Shown piece after piece: positions 1-8,724 of a stretch of 57,535 bases of DNA; within the stretch, counting starts at the first letter, position 1, and the number at the start of each line of letters is the position of its first letter. Under the pieces are notes generated by a model. That model had not been told where the DNA came from and searched no databases. It saw only the letters and a program-made list of their open reading frames with translations. Source of the DNA: an uncultured Bacteroidales bacterium (lineage in GTDB: Bacteria > Bacteroidota > Bacteroidia > Bacteroidales > Paludibacteraceae). The DNA is taken from positions 1 through 57,535 of the forward strand of contig CACZEL010000010.1 of the NCBI GenBank assembly GCA_902780235.1, written 5' to 3'. The translations under genes were made by a program, and so were the position numbers.

Positions 1-19
1 GTTCTTTATTCATATGCAT
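1..19 (-). CDS. 5-prime fragment of a gene leaving the left end
   Basis: The first codons (MHMNKE) of a leftward reading frame follow an outward promoter at 45-75, about 20 nt after the predicted transcription start. The same six codons occur at the right end, because both lie in the 97-bp terminal inverted repeat. Too little is present to identify a product. Confidence 0.3.
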
Positions 20-98
20 AAAAATTAGGATTTGTAATCGGCTGCAAAATTACAACTTTCTTACAAATCCTACAATATGCATTTTAATGGATGGTTAC
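2..98. repeat. 97-bp terminal inverted repeat, left copy
   Basis: Positions 2-98 are the exact reverse complement of 57439-57535. The repeat contains the start codon region of the DUF1016 gene as seen at the right end, a divergent promoter and the first codons of an outward gene. Here its inner edge falls inside the DUF4861 gene and supplies that gene's last four codons and stop. It may be a real inverted repeat or a contig-end artefact; the sequence alone cannot decide. Confidence 0.9.
45..75 (-). promoter_or_regulatory. outward Bacteroidota promoter, left end
   Basis: On the minus strand TTG (73-75), a 20-nt spacer and TAATTTTG (45-52) match the Bacteroidota -33/-7 consensus. It fires out of the window and is the mirror copy of the promoter at 57462-57492. 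Confidence 0.55.
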
Positions 99-890
99 GG
101 CGAGACCAACAGTCTCTTTGGCGTATTTGGCTGAGTCGTTTACGGGCCAGTCTGTTCCCCAACTTGCCAATAACACGCCATTCGGCAGAATTATGGTTGT
201 TGTGTCAGAGCCTCCTTTAGCAGGAATCGTCTGTACGCCCGTACAAAGCCCATCTACCGGCTCGCTGAGGCTGACATCGCAACGCATATCGCGATGACCG
301 GCATGCATGGTGTAGCGGGTGGACATATCAGCTGTTAGCTCTTGGCTGTTAGCTGTTGGCACTATCCATCCCTTAACTGCGACCTCGATGGTAGCCTCAT
401 TCTTTTTCTGCGAGACGATACGTTGAGAGCGTTCTGCAACAGGCTCGATATGTACCTGCTTCTTGCCGTTCCAATACTTGACAGAACCGACACCTACCGT
501 GCCTGAGACGCGGAGAATATCATCGCCGTAACCGAGGGCGAGGAGAGAGTCGTTGGGATACCAATGACTTTGAGCTAACTCTAACTGCGGTTTTTTCTTA
601 CAATAGGGATCGATGGTCTGTTTCTTATCAAAATAGATACGATAGGCCATCAGTTCGGACTCGACCGCTACGCCGTGGTGGTGAAGCTGATGGTAAACAT
701 CCTCTTTCTCATCGGTCGTCCTCCATTCGGTGATCGGGTAACAATGACGCACTTTCTTGCCCTCCGCCATTACCGCGTAGCCGGGACGGACACTATCTGC
801 CTCCGTCCCGATCTTCCAAAACGATGTCGCTACCCGCGGGCTGCAACCCGCGAGTAGCAAAACAGGAAGTATTTTAATTGATCTTAACAT
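84..890 (-). CDS. DUF4861-family lipoprotein, C-terminally truncated
   Basis: Probable DUF4861 protein, a family that accompanies pectin and rhamnogalacturonan enzymes in Bacteroidales. Residues 1-16 are a lipoprotein signal with the lipobox Cys at 16. The family core is visible at about 92-145 (YCKKKPQLEL, WYPNDSLLALGYGDDILRV) and 190-265 (TRYTMHAGHRDM, SWGTDWPVND, YAKETVGLAV). As I recall, family members run to about 380-400 residues; this one stops at 268, immediately after YAKETVGLA. Its last codons (V-T-I-H-stop) lie in the 97-bp terminal repeat, so the 3-prime end has probably been cut off. Residues 177-188 come from a heptad tract. The start overlaps the GH28 stop by 17 nt, which suggests translational coupling. 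Confidence 0.75.
   Translation of the reverse strand: MLRSIKILPVLLLAGCSPRVATSFWKIGTEADSVRPGYAVMAEGKKVRHCYPITEWRTTDEKEDVYHQLHHHGVAVESELMAYRIYFDKKQTIDPYCKKKPQLELAQSHWYPNDSLLALGYGDDILRVSGTVGVGSVKYWNGKKQVHIEPVAERSQRIVSQKKNEATIEVAVKGWIVPTANSQELTADMSTRYTMHAGHRDMRCDVSLSEPVDGLCTGVQTIPAKGGSDTTTIILPNGVLLASWGTDWPVNDSAKYAKETVGLAVTIH
331..361 (-). repeat. heptad tract, AGCTGTT/GGCTGTT family, in frame
   Basis: Four degenerate 7-nt words (AGCTGTT, AGCTCTT, GGCTGTT, AGCTGTT) lie inside the DUF4861 gene and encode TANSQELTA between two conserved strands. The same word family recurs at 32758-32796 and there encodes [11 protein letters not shown]. Confidence 0.75.
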
Positions 891-2415
891 TCTCTACCGT
901 CGGCGCGAGTTGGAAAGCTTCGCCTTTCTCGGCGTGGATGTTGACATTCTCGATGACCAGACCGTTCGTCTGACGGAAGAGAGCTCCTTCGATAGCGCTC
1001 ATCTCGATATTGCGGAGCGTGACATTCTGGATCTTCATCTCCGGAAGACCGTTGAAATAGATCGCGCGTTTGAGGTTAGCACCTTTGACATTCTCAATCA
1101 CGATATTCTTGAATGCCGGCGTCTCTTCGGATACTTGCGGAGCCTCTGCGTTCATTCGTGCCGCGAGTTCTTCTTCGGTCTCTTCTCCGGCACCTTTACC
1201 TCCGTAGAAGAGGTCAAACAGCAGACCTTCGTTCGGGATATTCACCATGTTAACGCCGTTGATGTAGATATTCTCTACCACGCCTCCACGACCGCGGGTC
1301 GATTTGAAACGCAGTCCGACATCGGTACCGATATAGAGGTTATTGCGCACCTCGACATTCTTGATGCCGCCTGACATCTCCGAACCGCAGACGAAGCCTC
1401 CGTGACCATGATAAACGACGCAGTCATCAACCACTACGTTCTCCGTCGGGATACCGCGATCACGACCGGGTTTGTCCTTACCGGACTTCATACAGATAGC
1501 ATCGTCGCCCACGTCGAACGAGCAATGAGCGATCACGACGTTCTTGCAGCTCTCCACATCAACGCCGTCACCGTTCTGGCTGTACCACGGGTTGCGGACG
1601 TTCACATTATTGAGAATCAGGTTCTCGCAACACATCGGATGAAGGTTCCAAGCCGGCGAGTTCTCAAACGTCACGCCTTCGAGGAGGATATTCTTGCAGC
1701 CTACGAAATGAAGCAGAACGGGTCTCAAGAACGACTTCACTACCTGCCAAAGGCTGTCATCTTCGATGACCGGCACGTTCTGGTCGAGGCAATAACTCTG
1801 CGCGAGCAACGACGCACTATCCGGATACCAGATATCGTTGGCTACAATACCGCCTTTCTCTTTGAGATGTTTCTTCCATTGTCCCGGCGCCATCTTGGAT
1901 TTCTTGAGCGGTCTCCACCAATCGCCATTTCCGTTGAAGGTTCCGTAACCGGTGATGGCGATGTTCTCTGCATCAAGGGCATTGAGCGGAGAGGTACAAC
2001 GTTTGGTCGGGATACCTTCGAACCACTCGTCGTAGATCTCATACTGATCGAGATCGTGTGAGAAGACAACGAAAGAGTTCTTCTCGGTGTAAAGACGCAC
2101 GTTGGACTTGAGCGTGATCGGTCCGGTAATGTAAAGACCTTCGGGGATGATAACCGTACCGCCTCCTTCTGCCGTACATTGGTCAATAGCCGATTGGATG
2201 GCTTCTGTCGCCAGCGCTACACCCGTGTTGTCGGCTCCGAAATCCAGTACGTTGTAGGTTCGGTTCGGGAATTCCGGTACCGCTACTTTCGGCATGTCGA
2301 ACGACGCCGATTTAGTCAGCGCATTGATGTCGCTTTGCTTGGTCGTTTGGTACTGCGGTGCGTTGCAAGCGCACAGAACGGCTGCTGTCAGCAGCAAGAT
2401 TGTTAGTTTTCGCAT
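874..2415 (-). CDS. glycoside hydrolase family 28 (polygalacturonase-like) lipoprotein
   Basis: Pectin-cleaving GH28 enzyme, 513 aa, probably lipid-anchored: a signal ending in LLTAAVLCAC puts the lipobox Cys at 17. The N-terminal pectate-lyase-like segment (VLDFGADNTGVALAT) is followed by the right-handed beta-helix. The GH28 motifs are all present: NGDGVD at 281-286, GDDA at 303-306 with the catalytic Asp pair, GHGG at 337-340 and RFKS at 369-372. It overlaps truA by 13 nt upstream and DUF4861 by 17 nt downstream. With DUF4861 it suggests homogalacturonan or rhamnogalacturonan breakdown at the cell surface or in the periplasm. Exo versus endo action cannot be told by eye. Confidence 0.93.
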   Translation of the reverse strand: MRKLTILLLTAAVLCACNAPQYQTTKQSDINALTKSASFDMPKVAVPEFPNRTYNVLDFGADNTGVALATEAIQSAIDQCTAEGGGTVIIPEGLYITGPITLKSNVRLYTEKNSFVVFSHDLDQYEIYDEWFEGIPTKRCTSPLNALDAENIAITGYGTFNGNGDWWRPLKKSKMAPGQWKKHLKEKGGIVANDIWYPDSASLLAQSYCLDQNVPVIEDDSLWQVVKSFLRPVLLHFVGCKNILLEGVTFENSPAWNLHPMCCENLILNNVNVRNPWYSQNGDGVDVESCKNVVIAHCSFDVGDDAICMKSGKDKPGRDRGIPTENVVVDDCVVYHGHGGFVCGSEMSGGIKNVEVRNNLYIGTDVGLRFKSTRGRGGVVENIYINGVNMVNIPNEGLLFDLFYGGKGAGEETEEELAARMNAEAPQVSEETPAFKNIVIENVKGANLKRAIYFNGLPEMKIQNVTLRNIEMSAIEGALFRQTNGLVIENVNIHAEKGEAFQLAPTVENVKIN

Positions 2416-3155
2416 AAGTATATGTTTTTAGGATAAATGATTTCTACGATGGATAGCCCTTCTGCCGGCGCCGAATGACCGGCTCGGCAGCGATCGTGAG
2501 CAGCAATGACCTCGCCAAACTGCTCGGCAGTCATCTTATGTTTGCCTACCTCGAACAGCGTTCCAACCACAGCCCTAACCATGTTCCTAAGGAACCGGTC
2601 GGCGGTAATGACGAAATAGGCTTCGGTCTCGTTCTCCTGTACCCATCTGGCTTCGCGTACGTCGCAGATCATGGTCTTGACGTCCGTGTGGGTGCGGCAG
2701 AAAGAACTGAAGTCCTGTTTGCCCAACAGCCGTTGTGCGGCTTCATTCATGGCCTCAAAATCGAGCCCTTTCGCTACGCGTGTATGGTTGATATAGATGA
2801 ACGGATCTTTGCGTGTCGTGATACGGTAGTAATAGGTTCGTGCTGTGGCATCAAAACGCGCGTGAGCCTCGTCCGTCACACGACAAATATCGTGGATAGC
2901 GATCGAGTCGGGTAGCAGGTTATTGAGTCGTGCGCCAAGATTGGCGGGTAAATGATCTGACCAATCAAAATGCGCTACCATCTTCTCGGCATGTACGCCG
3001 GCGTCCGTACGACCGGCGAACGTGAGGGGCACAGGTTGACGGAGAATGGTAGCGAAAGCCGCTTCCATCTCAGCCTGAACCGTGTTTCCGTTCGGTTGCG
3101 TCTGCGAACCGTGGAAATCGGTGCCTCTATATGAGAAGGTTATAAAATAACGCAT
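2403..3155 (-). CDS. truA: tRNA pseudouridine synthase A
   Basis: Cytoplasmic enzyme that isomerises uridines 38-40 in the tRNA anticodon arm. Its 250 aa match the family. The catalytic motif GRTDAGVHA is complete with the nucleophilic Asp at residue 51. The N-terminus MRYFITFSYRGTDFHGSQ is the canonical start. The 3-prime end overlaps the GH28 start by 13 nt, so a housekeeping gene and a pectinase share a transcript. Confidence 0.95.
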   Translation of the reverse strand: MRYFITFSYRGTDFHGSQTQPNGNTVQAEMEAAFATILRQPVPLTFAGRTDAGVHAEKMVAHFDWSDHLPANLGARLNNLLPDSIAIHDICRVTDEAHARFDATARTYYYRITTRKDPFIYINHTRVAKGLDFEAMNEAAQRLLGKQDFSSFCRTHTDVKTMICDVREARWVQENETEAYFVITADRFLRNMVRAVVGTLFEVGKHKMTAEQFGEVIAAHDRCRAGHSAPAEGLSIVEIIYPKNIYLCEN

Positions 3156-3157
3156 AT

Positions 3158-3199
3158 CAATTTACCATTTGATCATTTACTATTTACAATTTATTTACC
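3158..3199 (-). repeat. junction tract, CATTTAC/ATTTGATC family
   Basis: Degenerate 7-8-nt words (ATTTACC, ATTTGATC, ATTTACT, ATTTACA) fill the space between truA and the upstream flippase. They also encode the flippase's final VNKL and stop codon. Related tracts lie at 7211-7250, 29961-30011 and 30210-30256. Confidence 0.65.
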
Positions 3200-4680
3200 C
3201 ATTGGGTTATTTGGACATTTATTTCCGGCGACAGTTTTGCTTTGTAAGCGATGAGGGCGCCTCCGCCGATCAGAATCAGCGAGCGAAGGATACTATCAAG
3301 CCATATATTCATCGCCGGCATATACATCAACCATGCTTGGTTGATAGCGAAGAGCCCGGCTAATAGCGCGGCGATCTTCCACCAGTTCTTATCCACCACA
3401 TGGAAATGACCGAGCGGTACGACCGTGATAATAGTCAGTGCCATATACAATCCGTACGACAGCAAGTTGCTCAATGCCGCTCCTTGCATGCCGTAGAGCG
3501 GCACAAGGTAGTTATTGAGCAGTAAGGCACTGACGGTCAGTATAACCGACAGAATCAGACTGATGGCGAAGAAACGACTGTAGTTCAATGCCGTCAGACA
3601 GATAGAGAACGTCCCCAAAATCAATTGGCTGACGCCCAAGATAAGTACTACATCTTTCGCTTGCGCGAAGGTAGTACCATTAGGCAGAATATGGAAAATA
3701 AGGTCAATATTGACCCAGATGGCTAATAAGATAAACCCACCGATAAGAAGCATGTTGCGTGTCACCTGGCGAATGAGGAAACTGCACTCTTCGCTGTTCT
3801 GCTCCTTGATGGCTCGTGCCAATTGCGGAGAGGAGATGGCCATTACCGAACGGTTCGGTACACTCACCATAACGGCCATATACGTTGCGATCGCGAAGAT
3901 ACCCGTGCTGTCCAGACCCATCTTGGCCGTTACAAAGAACGACGAAAGGGTAGGCGCCAGGACCGAAGTGACGGCCGAGAGAATAAGGAAACCGGTGTAT
4001 ATCAAGTAACGCCGAACCAGTTGCGGATTCGCGCGAAGGAAAGTCCAATCGGGATGAAGGTTGATCTTTTTGAGTGAGAAAAAATAGCATAGGTTGATCA
4101 AGGCCGCTAACGCATAATTGATGCAGATGCCGATGACCAAGCCGTCCAGAGAGATAACGCGGAAGGCGTACAAGAGGTAGATCGCCAGCAGTCCTACGCG
4201 TACAACCAATTCGCGTACCGCACGAGGTACAACGATATGCATCAGCACGTTACACGTCGATTCGCATATCGCCTGATAGAGCATAAAGAACGCCAGCGGA
4301 AGTACGAAATAATAGTACTCTACAAAGAGCGGCGACTTATCGCCGAACCATGCGCCCAACGGAACGCGACATGCCCAATAAAGGATGGCGAAAAGAACAA
4401 AACCGACAAACGGAACGACCAGCGCCCAGAAGAAGAAACCATGATCCTCTTCGCTGTTTTTCTCTCGAAAATACGGATAGAAGCGAATGATGGAAGCGTT
4501 CGTTCCTAACTGCGCCAGACCGATAAAGAGCATAGCAGCATCGATAAGCACTCGTGCCAACCCGATTTCCTCGGTTGTGAGGAAACGGGTTAACACGAAG
4601 AACGTGGTGACAACGCCTACGGCAATGCCCAGATAGGTCACTATCGTACCACGTATCGATTGCTTAGCTATGACGCCCAT
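3184..4680 (-). CDS. MOP-superfamily polysaccharide flippase
   Basis: Integral inner-membrane protein of 498 aa with about 12-14 hydrophobic segments, of the Wzx/oligosaccharide flippase type. It starts with GVIAKQSIRGTIVTYLGIAVG, typical of these transporters, and probably moves lipid-linked glycans across the membrane. The start codon overlaps the stop of the upstream FKBP gene by one base (TAATG). The C-terminal codons fall in a heptad tract. No glycosyltransferase cluster adjoins it, so the substrate cannot be inferred. A second flippase lies at 7288-8724. Confidence 0.85.
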   Translation of the reverse strand: MGVIAKQSIRGTIVTYLGIAVGVVTTFFVLTRFLTTEEIGLARVLIDAAMLFIGLAQLGTNASIIRFYPYFREKNSEEDHGFFFWALVVPFVGFVLFAILYWACRVPLGAWFGDKSPLFVEYYYFVLPLAFFMLYQAICESTCNVLMHIVVPRAVRELVVRVGLLAIYLLYAFRVISLDGLVIGICINYALAALINLCYFFSLKKINLHPDWTFLRANPQLVRRYLIYTGFLILSAVTSVLAPTLSSFFVTAKMGLDSTGIFAIATYMAVMVSVPNRSVMAISSPQLARAIKEQNSEECSFLIRQVTRNMLLIGGFILLAIWVNIDLIFHILPNGTTFAQAKDVVLILGVSQLILGTFSICLTALNYSRFFAISLILSVILTVSALLLNNYLVPLYGMQGAALSNLLSYGLYMALTIITVVPLGHFHVVDKNWWKIAALLAGLFAINQAWLMYMPAMNIWLDSILRSLILIGGGALIAYKAKLSPEINVQITQWVNKL

Positions 4681-5924
4681 TACTTAATCTCAAGCAGTTC
4701 AATCGTGAAGATAAGGGTTGCGAACGGCGGGATCGATTGACCGGCTCCGCGCTCTCCGTAACCGAGCTCGTACGGGATATACAGTTTGTATTTCGAACCT
4801 ACCGACATCAGTTGCAGACCTTCGGTCCAACCTTTGATGACACCGTTGAGCGGGAACTCAATCGGTTCGCCGCGTTGGTAACTGCTGTCGAAGACCGTAC
4901 CATCGATGAGCGTACCTTCATAGTGTACCTTAACGGTCTGCTCAGCCGTCGGTTTGGCACCCTTACCTTCTTTCAGTACTTCGTACTGCAAACCGCTCTC
5001 GGTCACTTTGACCTCTTCGCGGAGTGCGTTCTCTTGCAGGAACTGCTCACCTTCAGCCTTGGTTGCGCCATATTTCTTCTCGTTGAAGATCTGATCTACA
5101 TACATGCGTGCGGAGGTCATGTCGAACTGCTCGGTGTAGTTGTACAGACCGTTGATGAAACCTTGTTTGATGAGGTCATAATTGGTCTCCAGACCTGCGA
5201 TACCTAACAAACCAACCGGTTCTTGCTCGCGAATCGAACGACCGATATTCTTTGCCATCGAAACCAGTTGCGGGTTGCGTACGTTCTGCTTCATACCGTA
5301 GTTGATGCTCTCGATGAACTCTTTGGTGTCTTCACCCGTGCTGTCTTCGGACAAGAGGTACATGCGGAGCTGCTGACCGTTCGCAAAACCAAACGCATAG
5401 TTGAGCGAGTCAATCGCGTCGTTCAAAGCGATCGCTTTAGCTTTCGTCGGGCATTTACCGGTGATCGTCTTACCTTCCGGCAACTCTTTCTGACCTTGGA
5501 AATAACCCATCAGGTACGGTTCTGCTTCGTCCATCGACATGATGGTCGTGTCCTCGTAGAGGGCATTAACCAAACCTTGCAGCAAGGCTTTCTCGTTCAG
5601 TGTCCAACCTTTGCGTTCTGCCAGACCCTTCTCTTCAAAACCTTTGAAAGCAGAACCGATCTGACGACCTTCGCGTTGGATGTCGCTCAGTTCCTCTTCT
5701 TTGTCCAGATACGCCTCATCCAGCGCGTCGATGAACTCAGCTACTGCCTCGTCGCTGCTGTCGTTAGCGAGGTAATACATCTTGATCTGCAGACCGTTCA
5801 GCAAACCAACGGCGTAGTTGATCGAATCGGTCTGGTCGTTCAGCACAGCATCCTGTGCCTTGTAACTGTTGCCGCACGAGATCATAGCTAATGCGGCCAA
5901 TAATACGATACTTAATTTTTTCAT
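4680..5924 (-). CDS. FKBP-type peptidyl-prolyl isomerase lipoprotein with duplicated N-terminal domain
   Basis: Protein of 414 aa with a lipobox Cys at 17, so anchored in the envelope, facing the periplasm or outside. The C-terminal 95 residues are a complete FKBP fold ([40 protein letters not shown]). The N-terminal half contains two similar helical blocks beginning [18 protein letters not shown] and [18 protein letters not shown], about 138 residues apart, which looks like a duplication of an FKBP_N-like dimerisation domain. It is followed by a flippase and preceded by a second, soluble FKBP, so the pair probably arose by tandem duplication. Role: proline isomerisation and chaperoning of exported proteins. 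Confidence 0.9.
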   Translation of the reverse strand: MKKLSIVLLAALAMISCGNSYKAQDAVLNDQTDSINYAVGLLNGLQIKMYYLANDSSDEAVAEFIDALDEAYLDKEEELSDIQREGRQIGSAFKGFEEKGLAERKGWTLNEKALLQGLVNALYEDTTIMSMDEAEPYLMGYFQGQKELPEGKTITGKCPTKAKAIALNDAIDSLNYAFGFANGQQLRMYLLSEDSTGEDTKEFIESINYGMKQNVRNPQLVSMAKNIGRSIREQEPVGLLGIAGLETNYDLIKQGFINGLYNYTEQFDMTSARMYVDQIFNEKKYGATKAEGEQFLQENALREEVKVTESGLQYEVLKEGKGAKPTAEQTVKVHYEGTLIDGTVFDSSYQRGEPIEFPLNGVIKGWTEGLQLMSVGSKYKLYIPYELGYGERGAGQSIPPFATLIFTIELLEIK

Positions 5925-5940
5925 TTGATTATTGATTTTT

Positions 5941-5974
5941 CGTTATGTCGTTATTACGTCATGACGTCATGACG
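5941..5974 (-). repeat. octad tract, CGTYATKA family, between FKBP genes
   Basis: Four contiguous 8-nt words (CGTTATGT, CGTTATTA, CGTCATGA, CGTCATGA) lie between the two FKBP genes, next to the stop codon of the upstream one. The same words, in another order, occur at 53637-53670 about 48 kb away. Confidence 0.8.
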
Positions 5975-5976
5975 AG

Positions 5977-6561
5977 TTATTCTATACCAAGTAACTCCAC
6001 CGTGAAGATCAGGGCTGCGTACGGTGGGATCGATTGACCGGCTCCGCGCTCACCGTAAGCGAGTTGGTACGGGATGAAGAACTTGTACTTCGACCCGATC
6101 GACATGAGTTGCAGACCTTCGGTCCAACCTGCGATGACGCCGTTCAGCGGGAAAGTGATCGACTCGCCGCGACGGTAACTGCTGTCGAAGACCGTTCCAT
6201 CGATGAGCGTTCCTTCGTAATGAACGCGTACCGTGTCGGTAGCTTTCGGCTTTTGACCCAACGAAGGCTCCAGAATCTCGTACTGCAAACCGCTGGCCGT
6301 CACCTTTACACCTTCGCGTTTGGCGTTCTCGGCAAGGAATTTCTCACCTTCTGCTTTCGCAGCGCCGGCTACTTTCGCTTCCAACTCCTGGAAGAACTGA
6401 TTCAATACTTGTTGTGCCTCCTGATAGCTGATCTTCGGCTGGGCGTGCGTCAGCACATCTTCGATACCCTGTGCGAGATCCTGATAGTTCAGTTTCTCCA
6501 CACCGCTACCCATGAGGTTTTGTCCCATAGAGAGACCTAATGCATAACTGATTTTGTCCAT
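5977..6561 (-). CDS. FKBP-type peptidyl-prolyl isomerase, soluble
   Basis: Protein of 194 aa without a signal peptide, resembling FklB: an N-terminal helical dimerisation domain (DKISYALGLSMGQNL) and a C-terminal FKBP domain ([33 protein letters not shown]). The FKBP domain is nearly identical to that of the neighbouring lipoprotein, so the two are close paralogues. Probably cytoplasmic, catalysing cis-trans isomerisation of prolyl bonds. Separated from ribE by a heptad tract. Confidence 0.92.
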   Translation of the reverse strand: MDKISYALGLSMGQNLMGSGVEKLNYQDLAQGIEDVLTHAQPKISYQEAQQVLNQFFQELEAKVAGAAKAEGEKFLAENAKREGVKVTASGLQYEILEPSLGQKPKATDTVRVHYEGTLIDGTVFDSSYRRGESITFPLNGVIAGWTEGLQLMSIGSKYKFFIPYQLAYGERGAGQSIPPYAALIFTVELLGIE

Positions 6562-6563
6562 AG

Positions 6564-6598
6564 AATATTAATTATTAATTTTTAATTCTTAATTTTTC
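6564..6598 (-). repeat. junction tract, AATTTTT/AATTCTT family
   Basis: Heptads AATTTTT, AATTCTT and AATTTTT, preceded by degenerate ATTATT units, lie between the soluble FKBP gene and ribE. They encode the last two residues and stop of ribE. The same family appears at 14829, 15075, 17859, 23431 and 52464. Confidence 0.7.
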
Positions 6599-7209
6599 AA
6601 AATTGCCGCATAGCGCGAGAGATATTTTCCTAAAATATCAAACTCAATATTCACTACCGTACCGGGTTCGATATACTTGAAATTGGTGTTCTCGTGCGTG
6701 TACGGGATGATACAAACGGATACATACCCTTTATCGCCTTGTATGTCAGGCTCGCAAACGGTCAGGCTCACGCCGTTGATGGTCACCGAACCCTTATCGA
6801 CGCAGAAATATCCGCGTTCGATCATATCGCGCGAAGACGCATACTCAAAGCGGTAGTACCAACTGCCGTCGGTCTCTTTGGCTTCGATACAAACGGCTTT
6901 CTGATCCACATGTCCCTGCACGATATGGCCGTCCAGACGACCACCCATCAGCATAGAGCGCTCTACATTTACGAAATCACCGACCTTCAGCAAGTCGAGG
7001 TTCGTTAGACGAAGTGTCTCCTGCATGGCGGTAACGGTGTATAGATCACCTTCCATCTTCACCACCGTCAGACAAACGCCGTTATGCGCGATCGATTGAT
7101 CGATACTCAATGCCTCGCCAAACGGGTTACGAAGAGTGAAATGTTTATTGGTTTGCTCGGTCTCAATCTTCACGACCTGAGCCATTGTTTCTACGATTCC
7201 TGAGAACAT
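6589..7209 (-). CDS. ribE: riboflavin synthase alpha chain
   Basis: Converts two 6,7-dimethyl-8-ribityllumazine molecules into riboflavin in the cytoplasm. The 206-aa length and canonical start MFSGIVE fit. Two lumazine-binding repeats are visible: residues about 1-95 (IAHNGVCLTV) and 96-195 (GHIVQGHVDQ, VTINGVSLTV). The final residues come from a heptad tract. No other rib gene is adjacent. Confidence 0.95.
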   Translation of the reverse strand: MFSGIVETMAQVVKIETEQTNKHFTLRNPFGEALSIDQSIAHNGVCLTVVKMEGDLYTVTAMQETLRLTNLDLLKVGDFVNVERSMLMGGRLDGHIVQGHVDQKAVCIEAKETDGSWYYRFEYASSRDMIERGYFCVDKGSVTINGVSLTVCEPDIQGDKGYVSVCIIPYTHENTNFKYIEPGTVVNIEFDILGKYLSRYAAILKN

Positions 7210-7210
7210 A

Positions 7211-7250
7211 AAGTCATTTATTCATTTAATCATTTACCATTTCTTTATTC
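7211..7250 (-). repeat. junction tract, CATTTATT/CATTTACC family
   Basis: Words CATTTATT, CATTTAAT, CATTTACC and ATTTCTTT fill the 78-nt gap between the second flippase and ribE. A small inverted repeat (CATACG/CGTATG, 7259-7281) sits next to it. No promoter is visible in the gap. Confidence 0.55.
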
Positions 7251-7287
7251 ACTTTGTTCATACGATCTGCTTTGCCGTATGGGTCAT

Positions 7288-8724
7288 TTATTTTTTCCAT
7301 TTAGCCAAGGCGGTTAACGGGAAGTCTTTTCTTGTCAAAACATACAAGTATATGCCGATCAGGATAGTGCCGATCGCCATAAGGATCCACATGTTGTGGA
7401 TATAATACAAGCGGATAGCATAATAGACAGCCAAAAGCCCTATCGTCAGTGCCGTGTATCCGCCGATCACTTTCAGATCGTACGGGATAGGCGCTTTCTT
7501 CTGACCGATAAAATAGGACAGGAGCATAATGACAAAGTAACAAACCAGACTACTTCCGCAACTTGCCCAATAACCGATCAGCGGTACACCGACGATCTGT
7601 AGCACTAACGTGATACCCAAACCGATCAGCGAGAAGTACGCACCCCATTTGGTCTCGTCCGTCAACTTATACCAGAAACTGAGGTTGAAATAGATGCCTT
7701 GGAAAACATAGGTCCACAGCACAACCGGTACGATCTTCAGTCCCTCCCAGTAGGCGCTGGCAACAATGTACCGGAAGATATCCAGATAGAAGATGACGCC
7801 TAACAGGATCAGATACGAGAAGATGATATAGTACTTCATCGCGTCGGCATAAGCTTCCACGCTCTGCCGATCTTTATGCTTGGCGAAGACGAAGGGTTCG
7901 TACGCATAACGGAAAGCCTGGGTGAACATCATCATGACCATCGCTACTTTGAAGCAGGCACCGTAGATACCCAATTGCGCTTGTGCGTCCGCGCCGGTAT
8001 AAAGGTACGGGAAGAGAATACGATCCAGCGTCTGGTTCATGATGCCTGCTACGCCCAATACCAACAGCGGCAAGGAGTAGCGTAACATGTCCTTGAGTAC
8101 CTGTCCGTCATAATGTCCGCCTTTCGGCATCGTGAACGGCAAGAGACAGAGCGTCTGAATAATGGTAGCTAAAATATTGCTGAGGAAGACATAGAACACA
8201 TCGTTCTTGCCGAGTATCACCAAAAAGAGGAGGTTAAAGCCGATATTCAGTACCACAAACAGCAGTTTGAGTGCCGCAAAAACGAGTGGTCGTTTCTGGT
8301 ACCGCAAGTACGCAAACGGGATACAAGCGAAAGCGTCCAAGGCGACCGTCACAGACATCATTGCGATGAACTCCGAATGGTTCGCATAACCCATGAAGTT
8401 CGCGATCGGCTGTTGGAAAAGCACAACCAATACGGCGAATAGCGTACTCGTACTGAGCAACGTCAAAAACGCTGTCTTATACACACTCTGGGCATTGTAA
8501 TCCTCACGGTTGGCGAAACGGAAGAAACCCGTCTCCATGCCGTACGTCAGAATGACGAGCAACAACGCCGTCCATGCGTACAGGTTGGTGACGATACCAT
8601 AGTCATCCGTCCGCGCTAACACGTACGTGTACAGCGGAACGAGCAGGTAGTTCAAGAACTTACCTATGATCGAACTCAGTCCATAGATGGCGGTGTCCTT
8701 CGCCAAGGATTTCATCTCACTCAT
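7288..8724 (-). CDS. MOP-superfamily flippase (second copy)
   Basis: Multi-pass membrane protein of 478 aa beginning MSEMKSLAKDTAIYGLSSIIGKFLNYLLVPLYTYVL, the usual N-terminus of Bacteroidota oligosaccharide flippases. About 12-14 hydrophobic segments are visible. It overlaps the rsmI stop by 8 nt. Probably exports a lipid-linked cell-surface glycan; the MBOAT/SGNH pair at 16-19 kb could modify the same kind of polymer, but this link is inference. Confidence 0.85.
   Translation of the reverse strand: MSEMKSLAKDTAIYGLSSIIGKFLNYLLVPLYTYVLARTDDYGIVTNLYAWTALLLVILTYGMETGFFRFANREDYNAQSVYKTAFLTLLSTSTLFAVLVVLFQQPIANFMGYANHSEFIAMMSVTVALDAFACIPFAYLRYQKRPLVFAALKLLFVVLNIGFNLLFLVILGKNDVFYVFLSNILATIIQTLCLLPFTMPKGGHYDGQVLKDMLRYSLPLLVLGVAGIMNQTLDRILFPYLYTGADAQAQLGIYGACFKVAMVMMMFTQAFRYAYEPFVFAKHKDRQSVEAYADAMKYYIIFSYLILLGVIFYLDIFRYIVASAYWEGLKIVPVVLWTYVFQGIYFNLSFWYKLTDETKWGAYFSLIGLGITLVLQIVGVPLIGYWASCGSSLVCYFVIMLLSYFIGQKKAPIPYDLKVIGGYTALTIGLLAVYYAIRLYYIHNMWILMAIGTILIGIYLYVLTRKDFPLTALAKWKK

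Noticed and set aside
7259-7281. Small inverted repeat CATACG/CGTATG as a terminator of the second flippase
   Set aside because: Six-base arms with an 11-nt loop and no T run on the transcribed strand; too weak to call.
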